DNA of 64,000 bases. Origin: Shimia abyssi. Lineage in GTDB: Bacteria > Pseudomonadota > Alphaproteobacteria > Rhodobacterales > Rhodobacteraceae. A program made the position numbers and the translations under genes. Below the pieces are notes generated by a model, which was given only the letters and a program-made list of their open reading frames with translations, did no database searches and had not been told where the DNA came from. Positions 44,792-54,878 of this stretch are shown here, one piece after another. How positions within the stretch are numbered: position 1 is the stretch's first letter; every line of letters starts with the position of its first letter. The stretch spans positions 62,001-126,000 of the forward strand of contig NZ_PYGJ01000008.1 of NCBI RefSeq assembly GCF_003014475.1, in the 5' to 3' direction.

Positions 44792-45394
44792 AAAGCGAAA
44801 TTCTGAGGTCTAAAGAATGTCAGACGACTCGGTGGAAAAAACGGTGGTGGAGTATCGCGGCAAATCGCCATTTTTTCACCTGAAGCTAGTCTGGATTAAT
44901 TCCAATGGCGTTTGTCCATTGCTTTGGTAAACGAAAATGGGCCGTTTTCCCTTTTCGACCAAGTTGATCGCACATTGCACGTTATGGATGGGTCGGGAAT
45001 TTCTCTTACATTTTCCCCAAAAAATCAGAAGTTGCTGAAACATGGCGACACATTACTTGGTTTCCGCGCCGATGCCGATGTCGATGCGACTTTGATCAGC
45101 GGTGGGACCTTGGATCTAAATGTAATGACAAATCGAAACTTTGTGCATCACATTGTCTTTAGACTCGAGTGAACAGGCGAGACATCTGTATTTTGTCCTT
45201 GGGCCAATACAGCAATTGTTGGCCTTGATGATCAGTTGAAAGTGTCATGGCCTGACGGGTGCACTGAACTCGGCTATTTGGATTGTCTTTTGTTATCTGC
45301 ACCGTGTGAATTGCTCGTGCGCCTTGAGGGTCCCTCATCTGCTTTTGTCGTGGGTTTTGAATTCAATTATGAGGCGGTGCCAAAAGCCGATTGA
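44788..45394 (+). pseudogene. hutD: hutD, broken by one frameshift and two stop codons
   Basis: An ATG overlapping the hutU stop opens a frame that reads CQTTRWK, then breaks in a run of six A at 44836-44841. After removal of one A it continues NGGGVSRQIAIFSPEASLD, TAA (44897-44899), then FQWRLSIALVNENGPFSLF and later GTLDLNVMTNR, TGA (45170-45172), and TSVFCPWANTAIVG to a final TGA at 45394. These are the HutD signatures in order (W-NGGG, WRxSIA, GPFS, DxNVMT), spread over about 200 codons, the full family length. So the gene was complete and decayed by small mutations only. HutD is a small cupin-like protein that limits hut activity; its loss may leave the intact pathway unbuffered. Confidence 0.88.
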
Positions 45395-45747
45395 GACACA
45401 CTATAGGCCAATCAAAACCTCTTAGAAATCTAGGGGGGACCGCTTCTAAGCTATGAGGCTCTCCCGCTTGAAATTGCAATGGGCGGCTGGCAACGGGGTT
45501 TCAACCGCTCATTTTTGCAAACCGGACTGTGGAATAGCTTTCATGTTTGATGCCGACTTTATGGTTTCTGAAGGGTTCTCACAGATAGAACCGGCGTCAA
45601 TCGTGGCTGTACTGGAAACGGCCAAACGCAATCGGTCAGTTATCCACTTGGCGCTTGTTACCTCTCTTCCGGCGCAAAACCAAATGGCCACCAAATCACA
45701 ACGAATAAAAGTCCCAGAATTATTATTGAGCTTTTGAGAATTTGTTA
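45395..45747. other. Gap between hutD remnant and IS element
   Basis: An open frame of 94 codons (45453-45737, plus strand) has no clear ribosome-binding site and no family I recognise. Another frame reads GGWQRGFNRSFLQTGLWNSF for a short distance before a stop, as if an older gene had decayed. No function is proposed. Confidence 0.4.
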
Positions 45748-46580
45748 GGCTCTGGACTCATAACCAAAACAACACCGCTGCCGCGAGGGCGATGGCAGAC
45801 AGGAAGATTATAGGGCATCTGTCGTAGCGGGTCGCGACCCTGCGCCAATCCTTCAGCCGTCCGAACATGTTCTCAATCTGGTGACGGCTTCGATAAATCT
45901 TGGTGTCATGTTGGATGGCGTCTTTGCGGTTCCGCCGAGATGGGATGCAGGGTTTGATCCTCTTTTCTTTCAAGCCCTCACGGAACCAATCGGCGTCATA
46001 GCCGCGATCCGCCAGCATCCAATCGGCAGCAGGCAGTGAGGGTAAGAGCGCCGGTGCGCCGATGTAATCGCTGACATTCCCCGCAGTCAGAAATAGTTGG
46101 ATGGGACGACCCACCGCATCGGTAACGGCATGGAGTTTCGAGTTCAGCCCACCCTTGGTGCGGCCAATCAGGCGACCACGCCCCCTTTTTTAAGCCCCAT
46201 GCTGGACGCTGTTCTATGGGTTTTCAGGTGGGTCGCATCGATCATTAGTGTGCCTGTAGCATCGCCTTTAGCGGCCAATTCGGTCAGGATCCGTGCAAAG
46301 ACGCCCATCTGGGACCATCGCGCCCATCGGTTGTATAGCGTCTTATGTGGCCCATAGTCTGATGGAGCGTCTCGCCAGCGCAAGCCATTGCGAATGACAT
46401 GGATGATGCCACTGAGAACCTTTCGGTCGTCAGCACGAGCAACACCACGTTGCTTTGGGAACATGTGCTTGATGCGGTTGAGACGCTCTTGGTCGAGCCA
46501 AAACAGATGCGACATGGACAATCCTCCTGTCGCACATGAATCACGTTAAATGGGTGAATGGAATCGACCATCGCAAGGGC
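45748..46580 (-). mobile_element. IS5-family (IS427-like) insertion sequence
   Basis: The element carries one transposase in two frames on the minus strand. Its left end probably starts GGCTCTGGACTCATAA at 45748, preceded by TTA, which fits the three-base target of this group. The right end could not be located: no inverted copy of GGCTCTGG appears within about 150 bases of the transposase start, so the boundary near 46580 is approximate and the element may be truncated. Confidence 0.7.
45758..46521 (-). CDS. IS5-family transposase, made by -1 frameshift
   Basis: The first frame (46521 to 46168) encodes about 117 residues with LNRIKHMFPKQRG and GLRWRDAPSDYGPHKTLYNRW, the DUF4096 insertion-element DNA-binding part. 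The second frame, ending at 45758, encodes the DDE part: RLIGRTKGGLNSKLHAVTD, DRGYDADWFRE (second Asp) and RHQIENMFGRLKDWRR (Glu). Joining them needs a -1 shift at the slippery heptamer A-AAA-AAG on the minus strand (46191 to 46185), the usual programmed site in this IS group. The two frames overlap around that site, so the transposase is probably intact and not a pseudogene. It lies next to the decayed hutD. Confidence 0.85.
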
Positions 46581-46802
46581 CGCTATCCATCGCGATCCAG
46601 TCATCCGATAAAAAGAGTCAGATGACCGTGATGAGCCCCAAGGCGGCATTAAATTCCGACGATGTTATGTCTGTAAGGGTCGCAAAGAGATTATCGGACA
46701 TTGCCCTATGTCAAGGTAGCCATGCCCAGATTTGTTAATTTGTGTACGTTGTTTACAACGATACGAGCTCTTTGGTTAGTTCAAGCGAGGGACAAGAATA
46801 CT

Positions 46803-47906
46803 ATGAAAATCATTCGATTTTTCGTTTGCTTGACGACGACGCTTTTGTTGGTCGCGTGTTCGCCGCCACCGGAGCTGATCGGAGTGGACAATCCCAATGT
46901 GCCTGTAGGTTCGGTTGAAGCCGCGAAAAAACAAAAAGTATTCCTGATGACTACGCGGCAAGAAACAGAAACCGTTGGGGCCCTATACTCGGATCGGCGT
47001 GCCCCTGAACTGGGGTTGGCGTCTGTGCAGGTTTCCATTCCACCTACGCACGTCGTTGGTGAGTTGGAACGCCCAAAAAGGTTACCGCCTGATCCAAGAA
47101 CGGAGTTTGCCGTTGTCGAACCCACCATCTACGCAAGTGAGCAAGCCTTCATTGACTCTGTGAACAGAGAGCTGCGCAAAATCCCCAGAGGGCAAAGGGA
47201 TATCCTCTTCTTTGTTCATGGTTACAACAATACAACCAGTGACGCAGTTCTTAGGTTGGCGCAGTTTGTTGAGGACAGCGGGTTTCAGGGTGTGCCAGTA
47301 CTGTTTGATTGGGCATCAGCCGCGCGCCTTACACGATACGTCTACGATTTGAACAGCGCCTTGGTCGCTCGGCCAAGGCTTCCCGAAATAAGTTCGATCA
47401 TGGCCCGAACAAATGCGGAAGGATACGACATTTTTGCGCATTCTATGGGCGCGTTTCTCACCATGGAAGCGATGAAAGACTCAGCCCAGACGGGCAGGTT
47501 CAATGCCCAAGGTAGGCTTCAAACCATTATCCTGGCTTCACCTGATATTGATATGGACTTGTTCCGCTCACAGTTGGAGCAAATTGACACAAAATTCGAC
47601 CGATTTTTTGTGCTGTTATCTGGAGATGACAGCGCTTTGAGCATTTCTCGAAAAATAGCTGGGGGAGTGCCACGCGTGGGTGCGTCTAATATTGACGAGC
47701 TCGCCACGCTTGGGGTCATCGCCATTGATCTAACCAAGGTCAGCAACTCCAGTTCCGGCAGCCATTCAAAGTTTGCAGGCTCTCCGGAAATCGTTAAATT
47801 GATTGGCAATGGCTTGAATGACAACAGTCGGTTTGATCGAAGCCAGCGAGCGACACGACTAGAAGAAGTCATTGGCAGTATTCCAATCACAATAGCATTT
47901 GAATGA
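46803..47906 (+). CDS. Lipoprotein alpha/beta hydrolase (DUF900)
   Basis: The 367-residue protein begins with a lipoprotein signal: a hydrophobic core, then LLVAC with the lipidated Cys at residue 19, followed by SPPPE, so it should be tethered to the envelope. The DUF900 hydrolase core follows: ILFFVHGYNN near residue 135 and IFAHSMGAFL near 205 with the nucleophile Ser. The chosen ATG at 46803 gives the lipobox; an upstream ATG at 46701 would bury it. The gene stands alone between the IS and a repeat-rich gap and may be part of an acquired patch. The substrate is unknown. Confidence 0.82.
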   Translation: MKIIRFFVCLTTTLLLVACSPPPELIGVDNPNVPVGSVEAAKKQKVFLMTTRQETETVGALYSDRRAPELGLASVQVSIPPTHVVGELERPKRLPPDPRTEFAVVEPTIYASEQAFIDSVNRELRKIPRGQRDILFFVHGYNNTTSDAVLRLAQFVEDSGFQGVPVLFDWASAARLTRYVYDLNSALVARPRLPEISSIMARTNAEGYDIFAHSMGAFLTMEAMKDSAQTGRFNAQGRLQTIILASPDIDMDLFRSQLEQIDTKFDRFFVLLSGDDSALSISRKIAGGVPRVGASNIDELATLGVIAIDLTKVSNSSSGSHSKFAGSPEIVKLIGNGLNDNSRFDRSQRATRLEEVIGSIPITIAFE

Positions 47907-48080
47907 AGAAGAGCCTTTCGGATTTGCGCCCGCTTTAATTTTCGTTTTTCTTCGAGCTGGCCGTTTGAACTGCCAACGGCTATGACCGAGTTGCGGGACT
48001 TTTCGGTCCTTCCATTTGGATCGAAGCAAGTCTGCTCCTCAAGGTTAGCGCAGCCTCAAACTTCCAAGGAAAATTGCAAG

Positions 48081-48122
48081 CCTCGCGGCAGCGGTGTTGT
48101 TTTGGTTATGAGTCCAGAGCCT
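48081..48122 (-). mobile_element. Solo copy of the IS5 end, inverted
   Basis: These 42 bases are an exact reverse complement of 45747-45788, the left terminus of the IS5 element including its first 40 internal bases. The identity stops sharply on both sides. It is a remnant of a second, otherwise deleted copy about 2.3 kb away. Confidence 0.85.
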
Positions 48123-48228
48123 AGCCCAAAAACCCATTTTGTGGAAATTTGAAATGTTGGCCCTTCATCGGTCCTTGGTCTGTGGCCGTGAAGATTGAAG
48201 TGCCTCCCTTACCTACGGGCCGCCACCC

Positions 48229-48255
48229 ATGTAGCACATGTAGCACGTGTAGCAC
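48229..48255. repeat. Three tandem 9-bp repeats
   Basis: ATGTAGCAC, ATGTAGCAC and GTGTAGCAC stand head to tail, followed by GCTAC. The role is unknown. It lies between the IS end remnant and tRNA-Thr. Confidence 0.8.
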
Positions 48256-48512
48256 GCTACCCCCTGCCAAACCGTGAACTCTGAGGGAGCGCTTAACAGG
48301 AAAACATATTCATAAATATGATTTTGAAAATATTAAGAGATTGCCCGTGCAACTTCACGGCAAGGCAGTGACCGGGGGTTGCAGGCGATACGGCACCAAA
48401 CAGCACTAACAGGCTTTAATGGTAGCGTTGAATATTCGGGGGACAATTCAGGGGATGCGCGAAACAGTAATTCGTTTTTATGCAGCAATTTCAGTATATT
48501 AGATGGGAAGTA

Positions 48513-48588
48513 TGGTGCCTCAAGAGGGACTCGAACCCCCGACCTTGTCCTTACGAAGGACCTGCTCTACCAGCTGAGCTATTGAGGC
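48513..48588 (-). tRNA. tRNA-Thr (anticodon CGT)
   Basis: Reading the minus strand, the 76 bases start GCCTCAA and end TTGAGGC-A-CCA, giving a perfect seven-pair acceptor stem with encoded CCA. The D-arm GCTCAGCTGGTAGAGC and T-arm GGGGGTTCGAGTCCCTC are canonical. The anticodon loop TTCGTAA carries CGT, reading ACG threonine codons. The anticodon stem has one G-A mismatch at its outer pair. Confidence 0.95.
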
Positions 48589-48870
48589 CTTCTTCCCTTT
48601 TTCGATGGCCAAGGAATGGCCAGTTCGAGAATGTGCGACTTCTCTAACGAAATGAAGTGAAAGGTCAATAGGCTGAGTGCTCAATCTCGATTGAACTGTC
48701 CCAGTCGCGCTGTGCTTTCACTTTATCACTTATGCTGGAACCTGTTCCGCAAAGTGGCTGTGTCTAAGATTTGCGTGGAACCAATTGCAGTCGCGATCAA
48801 AAATGAAGTGTTTACATCCGCACGAATGGCAGAGTGAATGTGAGGGCATTCATCGGAGGGGGAGGTGCCA

Positions 48871-49284
48871 ATGGATATCTTTGAAGCGGGAAGCCGGGCG
48901 AGTCAGTTGGCAAACAGCGATTATTTTGCCGGTCGTGTCTGGCAGAACCCTATTGTGGACGCACCAGAGCCCGCCCGCCTGAACGCATTGTGGGTGACGT
49001 TTGAGCCGTGCGCGAGGACGGCGTGGCATACGCATCCGTTAGGGCAGACATTACATGTGGTATCGGGCGCTGGGCTAGTTTGTTCGCGCGGTGCCGCACC
49101 ACGTGTCATTCGGGCTGGCGATACGGTCTGGATTCCACCCGGTGAGGAACATTGGCATGGGGCTGGTCCAGACACGGGTATGGTGCATCTAGCGATGCAG
49201 GAAAAGCTTAATGGGCGGGCCGCTGACTGGCTCGAGCATGTGAGCGCAGAAGATTATGCGCGCGCGCCTGTTGCAGCCAGGTAA
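48871..49284 (+). CDS. Small cupin-domain protein
   Basis: The 137-residue protein is a single cupin: TAWHTHPLGQTLHVVSG near residue 50 carries two His and Gln/His ligands, and IPPGEEHWHGA near 90 the last His. Such proteins resemble the carboxymuconolactone-decarboxylase-associated cupins and quercetinase-like sensors. The true substrate is not apparent. GGAGGGGGAGG lies immediately before the ATG at 48871. It stands alone between the tRNA and a convergent small gene. Confidence 0.78.
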   Translation: MDIFEAGSRASQLANSDYFAGRVWQNPIVDAPEPARLNALWVTFEPCARTAWHTHPLGQTLHVVSGAGLVCSRGAAPRVIRAGDTVWIPPGEEHWHGAGPDTGMVHLAMQEKLNGRAADWLEHVSAEDYARAPVAAR

Positions 49285-49306
49285 TGGGGTGAAAACCGGT
49301 GCTTTT

Positions 49307-49585
49307 TCAGGCAAAGAGATCCGCATTTTGGGTGTTTAGACGGCTGCGTGCACGGTCGAGCTTGAGATAGGCGACCTGCATCCGTTCCAGTGCGCGGTTC
49401 CGGTCGTCGTATAGGCGGCGCATCCGAGAGCCGGGGTGACCAATCAGGCGCACCTTTGCGGATGTTATGTCTGGCATAAGCGCGCGGGTTTCGCGCTGGG
49501 CAAGTCGCAGGGCATTGTCAGCTTTGGTAAATGCCAGAGTTGCGTGAACCACGAAACGGTGGCGCGTTCTGAGAGCGGGGTGCAT
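49307..49585 (-). CDS. Small basic helical protein, function unknown
   Basis: The 92-residue protein is rich in Arg, Leu and Ala and predicted mostly helical, with DDRNRALERMQVAYLKLDRARSRL near its C-terminus. I do not recognise a family. The ATG at 49585 has GGAGG six bases before it, which supports real translation and is preferred over the ATG at 49627. It converges on the cupin gene 22 bases away. Confidence 0.6.
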   Translation of the reverse strand: MHPALRTRHRFVVHATLAFTKADNALRLAQRETRALMPDITSAKVRLIGHPGSRMRRLYDDRNRALERMQVAYLKLDRARSRLNTQNADLFA

Positions 49586-49744
49586 TTTTTGGCCTCCATC
49601 ATTGTGGGGCTGACCCGGTGCAGCCATGGGTTCAGTTTAGGAAGCCAGCCTGAGTCGGGTCAATGAACAGTGCTGTGAGCACGGTCGATACGCCAAAAAC
49701 CGCCATGCGAGCACATGGCGGTTTGGTTTGGGGATGGGGGAAGG

Positions 49745-50692
49745 CTACGAAAAGCTTTTTTCGATGCGATCCAGCGTTTCCATCGCGGCCAGCACGTCGT
49801 GCACTGTGCCATTAGGTTCGCGGCCTTCCTGGATAGCGGTGATGAATTCGCGGTCGATCAGCTCGATGCCATTGTTGGACACGGCGACGTCGCTGAGGTC
49901 GATCGGGTTTTCCGAGCCGTCGTAAAGGTCATCATAGCGGGCGATATATGTGCCGTTGTCGCAAATGTATCGGAAGAACGTCCCAAACGGGCCGTCATTG
50001 TTAAAACTGAGCGATAGGGTACAGATCGCGCCTTGTGGAGTTTTCATGCCAATCGCCATGTCCATTGCGATGCCCAGTTCCGGGTGCGGTGGCCCCTGAA
50101 GGCCGAAGCATTCCGAGGCGGTTTCGCCGGTTTGGTATTGGAACAGGTCAACAGTGTGGCAGGCATGGTGCCAAAGCAGGTGGTCTGTCCAGCTGCGTGG
50201 CTCACCCTTGGCATTCATGTTGGAGCGTCGGAAAAAATAAGTTTGCACGTCCATCTGCTGGATTTTGAGTTCACCCGCTGCGATCTTGTTCTGTATCCAT
50301 TGGTGGGATGGGTTAAAGCGGCGGACCTGACCGGCCATAGCCAAAACGCCGGTTTCTCTTTGCACGTCACAGATCATCCGGCTGTCGGCCAGTGAATCCG
50401 CCATAGGGATTTCTATCAGCACCGGTTTGCCAGCGCGCATACAGGCGACGGCCTGCTCAGCGTGGATCTGGGTGGGTGTGGCGAGAATGACGGCATCGAC
50501 ATCGTCGCGAGCAAGGCAGTCTTCCAGCGAGGTTGAAGCGTGTCCAATGCCGCGTTCATTGGCGAGCGCTTCGATCTTGGATTGGGTTGGCCCCATGACC
50601 GAGGTAACCGATACGTCGTCGATAGCGGCCAGCGCATCCAAATGTTTCAACCCGAACGCACCATAAGCGCCTGCTACGCAAAGTCTCATCAT
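49745..50692 (-). CDS. ligC: 4-carboxy-2-hydroxymuconate-6-semialdehyde dehydrogenase
   Basis: This 315-residue Gfo/Idh-type NADP enzyme oxidises the cyclic hemiacetal of CHMS to 2-pyrone-4,6-dicarboxylate. It closely resembles Sphingobium LigC: VAGAYGAFGLKHLD at the start, TPTQIHAEQA near residue 73, RRFNPSHQWIQNKI near 125, WTDHLLWHHACHTVDLF near 165 and LSLSFNNDGPFGTFFRYI near 230. It is the last gene of the minus-strand ligA-ligB-ligC unit, eight bases after ligB. Its product is the substrate of LigI encoded on the other strand. Confidence 0.93.
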   Translation of the reverse strand: MMRLCVAGAYGAFGLKHLDALAAIDDVSVTSVMGPTQSKIEALANERGIGHASTSLEDCLARDDVDAVILATPTQIHAEQAVACMRAGKPVLIEIPMADSLADSRMICDVQRETGVLAMAGQVRRFNPSHQWIQNKIAAGELKIQQMDVQTYFFRRSNMNAKGEPRSWTDHLLWHHACHTVDLFQYQTGETASECFGLQGPPHPELGIAMDMAIGMKTPQGAICTLSLSFNNDGPFGTFFRYICDNGTYIARYDDLYDGSENPIDLSDVAVSNNGIELIDREFITAIQEGREPNGTVHDVLAAMETLDRIEKSFS

Positions 50693-50700
50693 TGCCCCCG

Positions 50701-51959
<1,259 letters not shown>

Positions 51960-52090
51960 GGGCGCTTCTCCTTGGTTGGCGACGTTCTATTTTCTTGCCG
52001 TTGGTCAGGTCGAGCCTATCACCGAGGGTTCATGTTGTGCCAATTCAATTCACCAGATCAGCATTGAAAAAAGCTATGTTGGTGGCGATT

Positions 52091-53317
52091 TCAGTGTGGA
52101 CCTTCTTCGGAAACGGTGCTGAATTTTTGCAGGAATTCAATGAACTGGGCTTGTGTTTTTGTGGGGTGCCATCCCTTGCGATAAGTTAGGCCAATGTCGC
52201 GGTGGTGGCCGGTCAAGGGGATGTTCAGAGGGGTGATCATGCCCAAGTTTTCGTCGACGCTGATCTGGTGGCGTGACACGACAGACACGTATGGGCCTTC
52301 GGCCAGGATGCTGCGCAACATGACCATCGATGAAGATACAATGCGTACAGGGGTTTGTTCGCGATCTTCAATACGCAACGTTTCAAACAGAAATTGTCCG
52401 CCGGGTGTTTCACGCGGAGGGGCAATCCATGGGTAGGCCAGCGTATCCTGAAGCGTGGCGGATGGGCGTTGCGCCAAGGGGTGAGAAGGGTGCGCGACAA
52501 TGGCGAGCGCATCGCGGAAAAGGAATTCCTGATGCACGTCGTCGGCGGGAGGTGGATCGCGCAGCGCGCCAATAAGGCAATCAAGGTCGCCCTCTCGCAA
52601 AGAGCGTAAAAGCTCCAGATAGCGACCGTCGATAACGCGGATCTGGATGCCATCATTGTCGCTGACCATCGCGTGTATCGCACGGGGCACGATTGTTGTG
52701 CGGGCCAGCGGCAGGCTGCCAAGGAGGAAAGTGCCTTTGTCCTTGCCTTGTGCGCGGCTGATCTCCTCAATCCCTTGCCTGATTTCGGCCTGTGCCAGCT
52801 TGGCCCCCAGAACAAATGATTCCGCGGCCGGAGTGAGCGCGACCCCGGAGGGGCGGGCGGTGAAGAACGTCATTTCAGCTTGCGCTTCGAGGCTGCGGGC
52901 AGCGCGGTGGACGGTTGGTTGTGACAGATCCAGATTGCGCGCCGCAACTGTGAAGCTACCGCTATTGGCGATGGCGATCAATGTGCGCAGTTGGGCCGCA
53001 GTGACGGCGCGTTCAAAAGAAGGGCGACGGCGGCGCGTTGCACCAGCTGCGCGCAGGGCAGCACGGGCCCCGGTTTCAAGGTGCGCGAGAGCCGATGTTG
53101 CCCGTTTCTGGAAGGCAATCCCGCATTCGGTGAGTGAGAACTGTTGACGTCGGCGTATCAAGAGCGCGGCACCCAGGTCGGATTCCAGTCGGGTGATGGC
53201 CTGTGTTGCCGCGGGTTGGGACAAGTGGCACCGCTCAGCGGCGTGGGACACGGATCCAGTAGCCGCAGCCTCGAGGAAAACGCGCATGTGGCGAATATTG
53301 GGGAAACCGTTCTGCAT
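52091..53317 (-). CDS. LysR-type regulator with two tandem HTH domains
   Basis: The 408-residue protein is about 100 longer than normal LysR regulators because the winged helix is duplicated. The first copy is at about residues 8-68 (TGSVSHAAERCHLSQPAATQ) and the second at about 108-168 (SGSFTVAARNLDLSQPTVHR). One substrate-binding domain follows (about 190-400). A basic linker, ATRRRRPSF, lies between the copies. It is divergent from galB and upstream of ligA, so it likely controls both lig/gal operons in response to protocatechuate or a pathway intermediate. The family of double-HTH LysR proteins exists in ring-cleavage clusters, but the mode of binding is unclear. Confidence 0.88.
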   Translation of the reverse strand: MQNGFPNIRHMRVFLEAAATGSVSHAAERCHLSQPAATQAITRLESDLGAALLIRRRQQFSLTECGIAFQKRATSALAHLETGARAALRAAGATRRRRPSFERAVTAAQLRTLIAIANSGSFTVAARNLDLSQPTVHRAARSLEAQAEMTFFTARPSGVALTPAAESFVLGAKLAQAEIRQGIEEISRAQGKDKGTFLLGSLPLARTTIVPRAIHAMVSDNDGIQIRVIDGRYLELLRSLREGDLDCLIGALRDPPPADDVHQEFLFRDALAIVAHPSHPLAQRPSATLQDTLAYPWIAPPRETPGGQFLFETLRIEDREQTPVRIVSSSMVMLRSILAEGPYVSVVSRHQISVDENLGMITPLNIPLTGHHRDIGLTYRKGWHPTKTQAQFIEFLQKFSTVSEEGPH

Positions 53318-53323
53318 GACGTC

Positions 53324-53361
53324 CTATAGCTTTACGTTATAGTAAGGTCTCATTTCGAAAT
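53324..53361. promoter_or_regulatory. Candidate LysR sites between lysR and galB
   Basis: CTATA-N9-TATAG at 53324-53342 is an inverted repeat of the T-N11-A kind. The ten-base palindrome ATTTCGAAAT at 53352-53361 follows after nine bases. Two adjacent dyads upstream of both genes fit a regulator that has two DNA-binding domains per chain. Confidence 0.55.
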
Positions 53362-53445
53362 AGGCAATTCAAAGCTGAGTGGAGTAAGTTCTGCGAATGG
53401 TCGTTTTTTGCGTCGGCCAGAGTCAAAACCAGCGGGAGCCCGTTT

Positions 53446-54183
53446 ATGTCAGACACAAAGACAGCATTGGTTATTAGTGCGCATTCGGCAGATTTTGTTT
53501 GGCGCGCAGGAGGTGCCATCGCTTTGCATCAGGCCAAGGGCTACGAGGTGACGGTAGTGTGCCTGTCTTACGGCGAGCGCGGTGAGAGCGCGAAGCTGTG
53601 GAAACAGGACGGCATGACGCTGGATAAGGTTAAGGTAGCGCGCCGGGAAGAAGCCGAGAACGCAGCGGCCGCGCTGGGTGTGAACGACATCCGGTTTTTT
53701 GATGTTGGGGATTATCCGCTTGATCTGGGGCGGGAGACGCAGGATCGCATGGTGGATGTGATCCGCGAGGTTCAGCCAAGTTTCATGATGTCTCATTCCA
53801 AGTGGGATCCGTACAACACTGACCATATGAACACGACCCAGTTCGCGCTGGAATGCCGGATGATTGCGCAAGCTTGGGGGCATAATCCGGGTCAAAAAGT
53901 GCTCGGCGCGCCGCAGTTGTATCTGTTTGAACCGCATCAGACCGAGCAGATGGAGTGGAAACCCAGCGTGTTTCTGGACATCACCGATGTCTGGGACAAG
54001 AAATGGGCGGCCATTCAATGTATGCAGGGGCAGGAGCATCTTTGGAATTTCTATAAGAACGTGGCCGAAAACCGCGCCAACCATTTTCGGCGCAATTCCG
54101 GCGGGCAGGCCGGGGGACGTGCTGCGCAATATGCCGAAGGGTTCCAGACGATATTTCCGACGACTGTGGATGAGCTGACATGA
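53446..54183 (+). CDS. galB: 4-oxalomesaconate hydratase, PIG-L/LmbE type
   Basis: The 245-residue protein has the LmbE/PIG-L fold: [14 protein letters not shown] replaces the AHPDD zinc motif of deacetylases, and [10 protein letters not shown] near residue 125 gives the later His. Pseudomonas putida GalB, a zinc-dependent hydratase of this fold, shares these features. It hydrates 4-oxalomesaconate to 4-carboxy-4-hydroxy-2-oxoadipate. No LigJ-type amidohydrolase hydratase is present, so GalB fills that step. It heads the plus-strand operon and overlaps ligK by four bases. Confidence 0.87.
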   Translation: MSDTKTALVISAHSADFVWRAGGAIALHQAKGYEVTVVCLSYGERGESAKLWKQDGMTLDKVKVARREEAENAAAALGVNDIRFFDVGDYPLDLGRETQDRMVDVIREVQPSFMMSHSKWDPYNTDHMNTTQFALECRMIAQAWGHNPGQKVLGAPQLYLFEPHQTEQMEWKPSVFLDITDVWDKKWAAIQCMQGQEHLWNFYKNVAENRANHFRRNSGGQAGGRAAQYAEGFQTIFPTTVDELT

Positions 54184-54872
54184 GTTCTCAGCCGGGCACA
54201 ACAGGGGTGGTCGTCCAGAAAGTTGAGCGCGCAGATCAGGCGGTGATTGACGGGCTGGCGGAATGTGGTGTGTCGACTGTTCACGAGGCGCAAGGGCGCA
54301 AGGGGCTGTTGGCGGCGTATATGCGACCGATATATCCCGGTGCCCGGATTGCCGGATCAGCGGTAACGATTTTGGCTCCGCCCTGTGACAATTGGATGAT
54401 CCATGTGGCCATCGAACAGCTTCAGGCCGGGGATATCATGCTGTTGGGCACAATCACGCCGTCAGATGCGGGGTATTTTGGCGACCTGTTGGCGACATCC
54501 GCTATGGCGCGGGGGTGCCGTGGATTGGTGCTTGATGCCGGTGTGCGGGATGTGCGCGACTTGACGGAGATGAAATTCCCGGTCTGGTCCAAGTCGATTC
54601 ATGCGCAAGGCACAATCAAGGAGACGTTGGGGTCGGTGAATGTGCCTGTGATATGTGCGGATCAGCTGGTCAATCCGGGTGACATCGTGGTGGCCGACGA
54701 TGATGGTGTTTGTGTGGTGCGCCGCAACGAGGCGGTTGCCGTTCTTGAGAAAGCGCGGGTGCGGGAGACCAGTGAAGAGGCTAAGCGGGCGCGGTTTGAG
54801 GCGGGTGAGCTGGGTCTAGACATGTATGACATGCGTGGGCGTTTGGCGGAAAAAGGGCTGAAATACGTCTGA
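54180..54872 (+). CDS. ligK: 4-carboxy-4-hydroxy-2-oxoadipate aldolase
   Basis: This 230-residue RraA-fold class II aldolase splits CHA to pyruvate and oxaloacetate, the last step of the pathway. [13 protein letters not shown] near residue 120 contains the Arg-Asp pair that binds pyruvate and metal. [13 protein letters not shown] near residue 33 and [10 protein letters not shown] near 63 are typical of LigK/GalC/ProA. Start and galB stop overlap by four bases. A double GC hairpin follows before galD, and may alter expression of the second half of the operon. Confidence 0.9.
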   Translation: MSSQPGTTGVVVQKVERADQAVIDGLAECGVSTVHEAQGRKGLLAAYMRPIYPGARIAGSAVTILAPPCDNWMIHVAIEQLQAGDIMLLGTITPSDAGYFGDLLATSAMARGCRGLVLDAGVRDVRDLTEMKFPVWSKSIHAQGTIKETLGSVNVPVICADQLVNPGDIVVADDDGVCVVRRNEAVAVLEKARVRETSEEAKRARFEAGELGLDMYDMRGRLAEKGLKYV

Positions 54873-54878
54873 GGTGTT

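Larger units (their letters stand above)
47907..48512. other. Gap with mobile-element scars before tRNA-Thr
   Basis: No gene is supported in these 600 bases. They contain the IS-end remnant and the 9-bp tandem repeat described separately. The 207-base open frame reaching into the tRNA is an artefact. Confidence 0.6.

Noticed and set aside
44912-45172. Separate 86-codon gene after hutU
   Set aside because: It is the middle segment of the broken hutD, joined to the flanking segments by the same frame.
45748-48122. Composite transposon carrying the DUF900 lipoprotein gene
   Set aside because: The second copy is only a 42-base end without a transposase, and no target duplication links the two; only a scar is supported.
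48200-48260. CRISPR-like repeat
   Set aside because: Units are only 9 bases without spacers and there are no cas genes.
48379-48585. Open frame of 68 codons ending in a GASRGTRTPDLV-like peptide
   Set aside because: It is the antisense reading of tRNA-Thr, a well-known artefact.
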